A DNA stretch of 64,000 nt. Origin: JAGRGG01 sp965217265 (GTDB lineage Bacteria; Pseudomonadota; Alphaproteobacteria; Geminicoccales; Geminicoccaceae). This document shows, in pieces, positions 32,632 to 42,387 of the stretch. The notes beneath the pieces were generated by a model. The model was not told where the DNA came from and did not search any database. It saw nothing but the letters and a program-made list of their open reading frames with translations. Numbering within the stretch: position 1 is the first letter of the stretch; every line of letters begins with the position of its first letter. The stretch lies in assembly GCA_965217265.1 (NCBI GenBank), contig CBDCHP010000018.1:868001-932000 (forward strand), in the 5' to 3' direction. The translations under genes and the position numbers were made by a program.

Positions 32632-34432
32632 AGCCAACCGAGACGGGCGTACGCACCGGCGCCTCGGGCGGCCGCACCTCCTCGTCCAGCCACGTCAGCG
32701 GCTCGACCGGCGCCCCCTCCTCGGGCGTGGCGGCGAGGTCGAGCCGGACCAACGCGCGGCCGAGGGCGGGGGTCGAGGTCAGCCGCGCGAACGGCACGGC
32801 GAGCAGGAGAGCCGCCAGCACCGGCGCCGCCCAGGGCAGGGCGCCCGGCGCCGCGACGGTGAGTGCCGCCGTCATGCCGAGTCCCAGGATCGTCTGCGGC
32901 CAGTAATACCGCAGCGCCTCGCCCCACCCGACGGCGCGGCCGGTGCGGCGCTGGGCGCCCCAGCCGACGCGGCGCCCGAAGGCGAGGCCGGCGATGAAGA
33001 CGCCCTGCGCCACGGCGACGATAGGGCTGAGCAGGAGCGCGAAGACGGTTTCCAGCCCGGCCGAGGCGAGGAGACGCCGTGCCCCGCCCAGGCTCTCCCG
33101 CATTCGCCGGTCGAGGAGGGCCTGGGCGTAACCGGCCAGCTTGGGCGTCAGGCTCAGGGCTAGCATCGCGAGCAGCAGTGCGACGGCGAACGCGACGGCG
33201 GGGCCGCCGAAGCCTTCCCCGGCCTCGATCCAGCCGGCGTGCATCGCCACCGCCTTGGCGAGCCCCGCCGCCATGAAGCCGAGCCACGCCGGGGCCGCCG
33301 CGTACATCAAGATCGCCAAGACCAATTGCAGCCGCCCCATCGGCAGCAGGCCCGGCATGTCGAGCAGGCGCAGGTACTGCATGTTGCCCTGGCACCAGCG
33401 CAGGTCGCGCTTGACGAAGTCCGGCAGCGTGGGGGGGTTGGCCTCGAACGAGCCGTGCTCGACGGGCAGGACGCGGACGTGGTGGCCGGCACCCCGCATC
33501 AACGCCGCCTCGACTTGGTCATGGCTCAACACCATTCCCCCCAAAGGGGGCTCGCCCGACAGGCGCGGCAGGCGGCAGTGGCGCACGAAGGGATCCCTGC
33601 GCACGATCGCGTTGTGCCCCCAGTAGGGGCCGGCGTCGCCCTGCCACCAAGCGCTTCCCAGTGTGTAGGTGCGCAAGCCGTGCCGCATTCCGAATTGGAA
33701 CAGGCGGGTGAAGGCGCTCGCCGCCGGCAGGCCGACGACGAGGCTCTGTAGGATGCCCAAGCGCGGGTCGCGGTCCATGATCCGGCGCAGGCGCAAGATC
33801 GCCTCGCCGCCCATCACGCTGTCGGCGTCGAGAAGGAGGAACTGGTCGTAGCCGGCCCCGTGCTGTTCGAGCCAGTCCCACAGATTGCCGGTCTTGTAGT
33901 CTTGGTTGGTCGCCCGGCGGCGGTAGCGAACGAGGTCCGGCAGCATCGCCCCGGCCTTGAGCGCCCTGTAGCCCCCCTCCTCCAACGCCGCGATCGAGGG
34001 CGTCTGCGTGTCGCTCAAGACAAACAACGTGAAAGCCCCCGCGTGCCCCGTCGCCTCCAGGCTCCTCAACGTCGCCCGCAGCCGCTCGAAGACGGGACCG
34101 GGCTCCTCCTCGTGGATCGCCATCAGCAAAGCCGTCTGCCCCAAGGGCGCCGAGGCACCGTCGTCCAGCCCGGCACTCGGACACACCGCCGTCACCGGAT
34201 CGCGCGCGAACAGGGCAAGGCCGAGGCCGATGATCGCGTTCCAGAAGCCGATCATGTTCCAGGGCAGGGTCAGCGCGAACAAGGCGAGCATGGCAGCGTC
34301 GAAGCCGTCGATCATCCCATCAAAGCGCAGGATATATACGAGGACCGCCAGCGCCGCCGCCGCCGTCGCCAGCACGAGCAGGCCGAACGCGAGCCTGCGG
34401 CCGGCCAAGACGGCCGGTGTACGAAGATGCAT
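32591..34432 (-). CDS. mdoH: Glucans biosynthesis glucosyltransferase MdoH/OpgH
   Basis: About 613-residue inner-membrane GT2 glycosyltransferase that makes osmoregulated periplasmic glucans. Two N-terminal membrane segments (about 12-35 and 45-75) precede the cytoplasmic catalytic domain, which has ATNQDYKTGNLWDW, DADSVMGGEAILRL and the QxxRW-like DLRWCQGNMQY. Several C-terminal membrane segments follow. Start ATG 34432 (GGGAAG just upstream); GTG at 34456 is an alternative. It is shorter than the E. coli enzyme (about 850 residues), as in other alphaproteobacteria. No mdoG is adjacent. Confidence 0.92.
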   Translation of the reverse strand: MHLRTPAVLAGRRLAFGLLVLATAAAALAVLVYILRFDGMIDGFDAAMLALFALTLPWNMIGFWNAIIGLGLALFARDPVTAVCPSAGLDDGASAPLGQTALLMAIHEEEPGPVFERLRATLRSLEATGHAGAFTLFVLSDTQTPSIAALEEGGYRALKAGAMLPDLVRYRRRATNQDYKTGNLWDWLEQHGAGYDQFLLLDADSVMGGEAILRLRRIMDRDPRLGILQSLVVGLPAASAFTRLFQFGMRHGLRTYTLGSAWWQGDAGPYWGHNAIVRRDPFVRHCRLPRLSGEPPLGGMVLSHDQVEAALMRGAGHHVRVLPVEHGSFEANPPTLPDFVKRDLRWCQGNMQYLRLLDMPGLLPMGRLQLVLAILMYAAAPAWLGFMAAGLAKAVAMHAGWIEAGEGFGGPAVAFAVALLLAMLALSLTPKLAGYAQALLDRRMRESLGGARRLLASAGLETVFALLLSPIVAVAQGVFIAGLAFGRRVGWGAQRRTGRAVGWGEALRYYWPQTILGLGMTAALTVAAPGALPWAAPVLAALLLAVPFARLTSTPALGRALVRLDLAATPEEGAPVEPLTWLDEEVRPPEAPVRTPVSVGFSRRRGSAASESA

Positions 34433-34558
34433 GAGGCTTCCCGTTTCCCGAGGCACGAATTATCATTTGCCTTCGCGCCGCCAAATTAGGCCGTCGCTCG
34501 GCCCGGTCCAGCTTTACGCGCGGCAATTGTACTTAAAGGGTATCCATGTGCGGTAGGA

Positions 34559-34708
34559 GAACGCTCGCGCGTCGGCTGCGCCGGGCTTTCTCTTCTCTCT
34601 TTTTGCCAGTGTTAACGTAGGAGGCTGGCCGCATCGCCGAGGGCCGGCCTCGGACAAAAAGTAAAGAAGAGAAAAAGAAAGCCCGCGCGGCAGCGCACGC
34701 GAAGCGTT

Positions 34709-34709
<1 letters not shown>
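34559..34709. repeat. Dispersed inverted-repeat element, copy 8
   Basis: The left arm GAACGCTCGCGCGTCGGCTGC runs into GGGCTTTCTCTTCTCTCTTT. The right arm has AAGAAGAGAAAAAGAAAGCC and GCAGCGCACGCGAAGCGTTC. Read on the minus strand, its last bases overlap the uvrA TAG stop. The centre contains the hairpin CCGAGGGCCGGCCTCGG. It separates uvrA from the downstream same-strand mdoH. Confidence 0.86.
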
Positions 34710-37558
<2,849 letters not shown>

Positions 37559-37631
37559 GCGGTCTCTTCACCGGTTCAAGGTTGGTCGGGCGGCTGATGT
37601 AGGGTGCGGGGTCCCGCTTTCCCACCGGGGC

Positions 37632-37646
37632 GAACAGGAGTAGAAC
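37632..37646. promoter_or_regulatory. Alphaproteobacterial LexA (SOS) box between uvrA and ssb
   Basis: GAAC-AGGAGTA-GAAC, a perfect direct repeat with seven-base spacing (the reverse complement is GTTC-N7-GTTC), which is the LexA operator described for Alphaproteobacteria. It lies 74 bases from the uvrA ATG and 46 bases from the ssb ATG, so one box could control both divergent genes, as for uvrA-ssb pairs in other bacteria. Confidence 0.85.
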
Positions 37647-37692
37647 ATCCCACAGACACGGGCCCCAAGCAAGGCGAAGGGAATAGGCTTCG

Positions 37693-38211
37693 ATGGCAGG
37701 CAGCGTCAACAAGGTGATCCTGATCGGCAACCTCGGCCGCGACCCCGAGGTGCGCTACACCCAGAACAACCAGAAGATCGTCAACCTCAACATCGCGACC
37801 TCGGAGCGCTGGAAGGACCGGACCTCGGGCGAGATGCGCGAGCGCACCGAGTGGCACCGGGTGGTGATCTTCAACGAGAACCTGGCCGAGGTCGCCGAGA
37901 AGTACCTCTCCAAGGGCCGCTCGGTCTACTTGGAGGGCCAGTTGCAAACGCGCAAGTGGCAGGACCAGAACGGCCAGGACCGCTACTCGACCGAGGTGGT
38001 CCTGCAACGCTTCAGGGGCGAACTGGTCCTCTTGGGCGGCCGCGACGAGGGCGGCCGGGTCGGCGGCGGCGGCCGCGACGAACGCAACCCGCCCGACGAT
38101 TACGGCAACGACTACGGCGGCGAGCCGGCGCGCGGTCAGGGCGGCGGCGGCGGCGGCGGCGGCCGTCCGCAGCAGCCGGCGGACGACCTGGACGACGACA
38201 TCCCGTTCTAG
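37693..38211 (+). CDS. ssb: Single-stranded DNA-binding protein SSB
   Basis: 172 residues. The N-terminal OB fold (1-110) starts with SVNKVILIGNLGRDPEVRYT and has SERWKDR and TEWHRVV. A Gly/Arg/Asp-rich flexible linker (about 118-160) ends in DDDIPF, the acidic tip that recruits repair and replication partners. It is divergent from uvrA under a putative LexA box. Confidence 0.97.
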   Translation: MAGSVNKVILIGNLGRDPEVRYTQNNQKIVNLNIATSERWKDRTSGEMRERTEWHRVVIFNENLAEVAEKYLSKGRSVYLEGQLQTRKWQDQNGQDRYSTEVVLQRFRGELVLLGGRDEGGRVGGGGRDERNPPDDYGNDYGGEPARGQGGGGGGGGRPQQPADDLDDDIPF

Positions 38212-38253
38212 GAAACAATGCAAGCGGTGGCGGAGGTGATGAAGCCATAACAA

Positions 38254-38274
38254 TTTGCTATCTTCGGTAGCAAA
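38254..38274 (+). terminator. Hairpin 43 bases after ssb
   Basis: TTTGCTA and TAGCAAA pair across a C(TTCG)G tetraloop with one bulged T. UUCG-capped stems are very stable in RNA. No T tract follows, so it may stabilise the ssb transcript end rather than terminate on its own. Confidence 0.45.
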
Positions 38275-38312
38275 GCATCAAGAATCTTTCCTGTCTAAAG
38301 CGCACTTGATAG

Positions 38313-38376
38313 CATGAAGGCAATCGCAGGTCACAGCGTCGTGCAAGGTCGGCGCTAACCGGGAATTGCCTTCATG
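38313..38376 (+). promoter_or_regulatory. 12-bp inverted repeat enclosing the start codon of the lipoprotein gene
   Basis: CATGAAGGCAAT at 38313-38324 is perfectly complementary to ATTGCCTTCATG at 38365-38376. The right arm contains the ATG start (38374-38376) and the bases where a ribosome site would sit. If transcription begins upstream of 38313, the leader could fold over its own start codon. Confidence 0.55.
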
Positions 38377-39111
38377 TCCACCGCACGTATCCTCGTCACC
38401 AGCCTTATTCTCAGCCTATCGACGGCCTGTCTCTCCTCGGAAGAAAAACTACAACAATCTTACGTTAATACTTGGGAAACACGTCTTGGTGCTTACGAGC
38501 AGGAGGTAAATGCAAAAAGGTCGGTAGCTGAAAAAGCTGCTGCCTACATGGACGCAACCTATGTTCAATCGACAAAAGATTCAGAAAGCACAAGCTTTGA
38601 AACAGACTTAGCTACAGCCACTGCTAGCGTTCGTGAAGCTGCCATAGCTGAGGGCCGTGTGCAGATTATGCGAACATTCATGCAGCAATTTAGTGATGCT
38701 ACTACCCCTGGCTTACTGGACGTCTGGTTTCAGCAACAAGCACAGGACTTGATGCATCGAAGCGAGATGCAGAGCCAACAGGTCCAAAATCTTTACAACA
38801 GCCAAAGAGAATATGGTTTGATAGCAGAGGAGCTAGTTCTTCTTGAAGATGTAACGGTTGAAGGAGGTCTGATTGAAGGAGCGTCTAAAGAACTAGAAGC
38901 ACTCTATCAGCAAGCAGTGACATATTATAATGATGTGGGTCGGGAGCGCCAGATTGCTGCCGAAAAGCAGCGCAATTTTCAAGCCGCACTGACTAGTCTG
39001 CAGAACTATAATCAACAGCAGCAAATGTTGAACGCGCTACAGAACCCGCGCAGTTACAATATGAACTGTAACACTTTCGGCACAACGACAAATTGTTCCG
39101 GTTGGCAGTAA
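38374..39111 (+). CDS. Predicted lipoprotein of unknown function, AT-richer than its neighbours
   Basis: 245 residues. The N terminus is a lipoprotein signal with lipobox STAC (C19). The mature protein is Gln/Ala/Glu-rich and largely helical with likely coiled coil (about 60-230). It ends in an Asn/Thr/Cys-rich tail with two cysteines (NCNTFG, NCSGWQ). I recognise no family. Codon use and base composition are clearly more AT-rich than the flanking ssb and SDR genes, suggesting recent acquisition. There is no good ribosome site; the start lies in a 12-bp inverted repeat. Confidence 0.65.
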   Translation: MSTARILVTSLILSLSTACLSSEEKLQQSYVNTWETRLGAYEQEVNAKRSVAEKAAAYMDATYVQSTKDSESTSFETDLATATASVREAAIAEGRVQIMRTFMQQFSDATTPGLLDVWFQQQAQDLMHRSEMQSQQVQNLYNSQREYGLIAEELVLLEDVTVEGGLIEGASKELEALYQQAVTYYNDVGRERQIAAEKQRNFQAALTSLQNYNQQQQMLNALQNPRSYNMNCNTFGTTTNCSGWQ

Positions 39112-39147
39112 TTAGACCCTGCCGGCGCTCGACGTCCAGGCTTGCCG

Positions 39148-39924
39148 TCAGACGATCGTCTGGGCGTCGCCGTCGACGGAGATGGCTTGGCCCGAGATCG
39201 TGGCGGCGGCGGGCGAGGCGAGGAAGACGGCGGTGTTGGCCAAGTGCGTCGGCGGGATCAGGGCGCCGAGCGAGGTGAGCGCCAGCGCCTCCGCCTGGAT
39301 CGCGGCCGCGTCGGTGCCGCGCACCCGCGCCTTCTCGGCGAACACGGCCTGGATGCGGGGGCCGTCGACCGAGCCCGGCAGGATGGCGTTGACCCGGATG
39401 CCGTGGCTCCCGAGCTCGCGGGCGAGCGACTTGGTGAAGCCGACGACGGCCCACTTCGAGGCGGCGTAGGCGGTGCGGAAGGGAAAGCCGAACTTGCCGG
39501 CGGCGGAGGCGAGGTTGACGATGCTGGCGTTGGGGCTTTCCTTCAGCGCCGGCACGACGAGGCGGGTGACGTTGAAGGCGCCGGTGATGTTGACGGCGAA
39601 CGTGCGCTCCCACTCCGCGGGCTCGATCGCCTCGATCGCGCCCGTGGGCCCGGCGATGCCGGCGTTGTTGACGAGGACGTCGAGCCCGCCCAGCCGCGCC
39701 AGCACCCCGGGCACGTAGCCAGCCAGCGCGCCCCGGTCGGCGACGTCGCAGACGGCCGCCGCGAGGTCCGGGTCACTCTGTTCAAGCCGTTCGATCGCGG
39801 CGTCGTCGACGTCGCAGACGTGGACCTTGGCGCCCTCGGCGGCGAACGCGCGCGCGATCGCGAGGCCGACGCCCGACGCCCCCGCCGTGACGAGAACCTT
39901 GGCGCCTTTCAGGTCGAATTGCAC
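39148..39924 (-). CDS. Short-chain dehydrogenase/reductase (SDR) family oxidoreductase
   Basis: 258-residue classical SDR. NAD(P) loop TAGASGVGLAIA, acidic CDVDD after the second strand (favouring NAD), NNAG, catalytic Ser in VNLASAAGKFGFPF and Y-x-x-x-K as YAASK, then PGSVDGPRI. It is divergent from the Liv-type transporter and enzyme cluster and could belong to the same catabolic pathway, but the substrate cannot be read. An inverted-repeat element lies 22 bases upstream of its ATG. Confidence 0.9.
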   Translation of the reverse strand: MQFDLKGAKVLVTAGASGVGLAIARAFAAEGAKVHVCDVDDAAIERLEQSDPDLAAAVCDVADRGALAGYVPGVLARLGGLDVLVNNAGIAGPTGAIEAIEPAEWERTFAVNITGAFNVTRLVVPALKESPNASIVNLASAAGKFGFPFRTAYAASKWAVVGFTKSLARELGSHGIRVNAILPGSVDGPRIQAVFAEKARVRGTDAAAIQAEALALTSLGALIPPTHLANTAVFLASPAAATISGQAISVDGDAQTIV

Positions 39925-39946
39925 GTCGTTCTCCCCTTAAGTTGAT

Positions 39947-40112
39947 GAACGCTTCGCGTCCGCTGGCGCGGGGCCTTTCTCTTTTCTTTTTTGTAATTTG
40001 TTCGAGATTGGCCCTCGGCGTTTGGGCCAATCCCCGCCGTTAACACTTGCAAACAGAAAGAAGAGAGGACCCCGCGTCAGCCTGCCTAGTGATGCTAGGC
40101 ACTGAAGCGTTC
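39947..40112. repeat. Dispersed inverted-repeat element, copy 9 (variant right arm)
   Basis: The left arm GAACGCTTCGCGTCCGCTGG runs into GGCCTTTCTCTTTTCTTTTT. The right arm has AGAAAGAAGAGAGGACCCCG then, instead of the usual GCGGACGC, a segment with a 7-bp palindrome TGCCTAG...CTAGGCA (40083-40101) before GAAGCGTTC. At about 166 bp it is the longest copy. It lies in the divergent gap between the SDR and the binding-protein gene, so it faces two 5' ends. Confidence 0.8.
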
Positions 40113-40202
40113 AACCCCACATCCGCTTGACAAGTTTTTGCCCCTCTGTGATCACGGTTGTCAATCAGGGTCGAGAACGGCCGACACCGAGGGAGGTGAT
40201 CC

Positions 40203-41438
40203 ATGAACCGCCGCAAGCTGCTGGCCACGACCGCCGCCGGGGGTGCGGCGCTCGTCGTCGGCGCGCCGGCCATCGTTCGGGCACAATCGGACAAGGTGGT
40301 CTTCGGCCACCTCACCCCGCTCACCGGCTTTCTCGGGCCGCTCGGCGCCTACGCCCAGCTCGGCGTGCAACTCGCGGTCAAGGAGATCAACGCTGGCGGC
40401 GGGGTGCTCGGGCGCGAGATCGACTTGCTGATGGAGGACAGCGTCAACCCGGCGACGGCCTCGTCCAAGGCCGAGCGCTACATCGAGCGCGACGACGCGG
40501 CTTGCATCATCGGCGAGATCAGTTCGGCCTCGGGCCTCGCCATCGCCCAGGTCGCCGAGCGCAACAAGCGGCTGTTCGTCAACACCGGCTGCAACTCCGA
40601 CGCGCTGCGCGGCGCGGACTGCAACCGCTACATGTTCCACGTCGAGGGCTGCAACACCCAGTACGTCAAGGCGGCCGGTTCGGCGCTGCTGCGCGACGGG
40701 CTGATCGAGGGCAAGAAGCTCTACTTTCTCACCGCCGACTACGCCTTCGGCCACGACCTCGCCCGCGTAGCGAAGAAATTCATCGACGCCAACGGCGGCG
40801 AGGTGGTCGGCGAGGACTTGGTCCCGACCGACGCCACCGACTTCTCCGCCTACATGCTCAAAGTCCGGCGCGCGGGGCCCGACGTCGTCATCTCCAACCT
40901 CGCCGGCAACCAGATCACCAACTTCATCAAGCAGTACAACGAGTTCGGCCTCTCCTATCCCTACGGCGGCTTCGGCTTCGACACGGCCGTGGCCTGGGGT
41001 GCCGGCGGCGGCACGTTCGGCGGCATCTGGCCGGTCATCTGGCACCACAGCATCCAGGCCGAGAGTTCCAAGGCGTTCGTGAGCGCCTTTGAGGACGCCT
41101 ACGGCAAGCCGCCCGAGAACCAAGCCTGGGGCGACTACCTCGCGACCAAGGTGCTGGCGCAGGCGATGAACGAGGCGGGGTCGATCGAGAGCGACGCCCT
41201 GATCGAGCACTTCGAGCAGGAGGCCCCCTTCGACGTCCTCAAGGACCGCGAGGGCTACTTTCGCAAGTGGGACCACCAGCTCATCCAAGAAATGTACACG
41301 ATGACGGCAAAGCCCGCCGATCAGGTCGAGGATCAGTGGGACATCATGCAGCTCGGCCAGTCGGTCCCGGCGCCGGACGCGCCGCTGAGCGAGATCGCGC
41401 CGACCGAGGCAGAGAACGCCTGCAACCTGAACGCCTGA
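40203..41438 (+). CDS. Liv/amide-type ABC transporter substrate-binding protein
   Basis: 411 residues with a twin-arginine-like leader (MNRRKLLATTAAGGAALVVG, cleavage near VRA/QSD). The mature protein is a type I periplasmic-binding fold of the leucine/amide class: GHLTPLTGFLGPLGAYAQLGVQLAV, AGGGVLGREIDLL, and DYAFGHDLAR. Such proteins bind branched amino acids, urea, short amides or related small molecules. It heads an operon with LivH and a LivM-LivG-LivF fusion, then a carnitine-dehydrogenase-like enzyme and a BKACE enzyme. GGGAGGTGATCC precedes the ATG. Confidence 0.9.
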   Translation: MNRRKLLATTAAGGAALVVGAPAIVRAQSDKVVFGHLTPLTGFLGPLGAYAQLGVQLAVKEINAGGGVLGREIDLLMEDSVNPATASSKAERYIERDDAACIIGEISSASGLAIAQVAERNKRLFVNTGCNSDALRGADCNRYMFHVEGCNTQYVKAAGSALLRDGLIEGKKLYFLTADYAFGHDLARVAKKFIDANGGEVVGEDLVPTDATDFSAYMLKVRRAGPDVVISNLAGNQITNFIKQYNEFGLSYPYGGFGFDTAVAWGAGGGTFGGIWPVIWHHSIQAESSKAFVSAFEDAYGKPPENQAWGDYLATKVLAQAMNEAGSIESDALIEHFEQEAPFDVLKDREGYFRKWDHQLIQEMYTMTAKPADQVEDQWDIMQLGQSVPAPDAPLSEIAPTEAENACNLNA

Positions 41439-41505
41439 GCGCCGCCCGCCGGGGTTGAGGACATGACCGCGCGCCGCACAGGTCGGATCGAAAGGTAGGG
41501 GGGGC

Positions 41506-42387
41506 TTGCCGCTCGAACTCGTCTTCGTCCTGGAGCAGGTCTTCAACGGCCTCCTCGTCGGCGTTACCTACCTGATGATCGCGCTCGGCCTGTCGCTGAT
41601 CTTCAGCCTCGGCGGGATCGTCAACCTCGCCCACGGCGGCTTCTACGCCATCGGCGCCTACGCCCTCGTCGTCCTCGCCCCCTATCTCGGCTACCCCGGC
41701 GCCTTCGTCGCGGCGCCGCTCGTCGTCGCCCTCCTCGGCATCGTCGTCGAGCGGCTGCTGCTGCGCCGCTTCTACCGCGCCGACCCGGTCTTGAGCCTGC
41801 TCCTCACCTTCGGCCTTGCCATGGTGATCGAGCAGGGTCTCAGGATCGGCTTCGGCGCCACGCCGATCCCGTTCGCGATCCCGGCCTTCCTCTCGGGCCA
41901 GTTCTTCTTGGGCGACATGATCTTCTCGCGCTACCGCTTGGCGCTGCTCGGCGTCGCCGTCGTCTCGGTCGGGGCCTTGTGGCTGTTGTTGCAGCGGACC
42001 GCGTTCGGCCGCGTCGTGCGCGCGGGCGTGCAGGATCCTGACATGGTGGGGGCGCTCGGCATCTCGCTCGCCCCCTACCTCATGGGCGTGGCGGCGCTCG
42101 GCATCGGCCTTGCCGGCCTCGCCGGTGGTCTCATGGCGCCGATCACCGGCGTCCACCCGGCGATGGGCACGGAAGTCCTGACGGCCGCCTTCGTCGTCGT
42201 CGTCATCGGGGGGCTCGGTTCCTTCTGGGGCGTCGTCGCGGCGGCGCTGCTCGTCGGCGTCGTGCGCGGGCTCGCCGTCTACTTCTACGACCCGGCCGCC
42301 GAGGCCTCGATGTACCTCCTCATGCTGCTCGTCCTGCTCGTGCGCCCGCGCGGGCTGTTCGGCGAGCGCATCGCGCGCTTCGAATGA
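41506..42387 (+). CDS. Branched-chain amino acid-type ABC permease (LivH family)
   Basis: 293 residues with about eight membrane segments. Family motifs: VFNGLLVGVTYLMIALGLSL at the N terminus, GGIVNLAHGGFYAIGAY, and GLGSFWGVVAAALLVG near the end. The start appears to be TTG at 41506; no ATG in frame gives the conserved N terminus. The stop overlaps the next gene as ATGA. Confidence 0.9.
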   Translation: MPLELVFVLEQVFNGLLVGVTYLMIALGLSLIFSLGGIVNLAHGGFYAIGAYALVVLAPYLGYPGAFVAAPLVVALLGIVVERLLLRRFYRADPVLSLLLTFGLAMVIEQGLRIGFGATPIPFAIPAFLSGQFFLGDMIFSRYRLALLGVAVVSVGALWLLLQRTAFGRVVRAGVQDPDMVGALGISLAPYLMGVAALGIGLAGLAGGLMAPITGVHPAMGTEVLTAAFVVVVIGGLGSFWGVVAAALLVGVVRGLAVYFYDPAAEASMYLLMLLVLLVRPRGLFGERIARFE

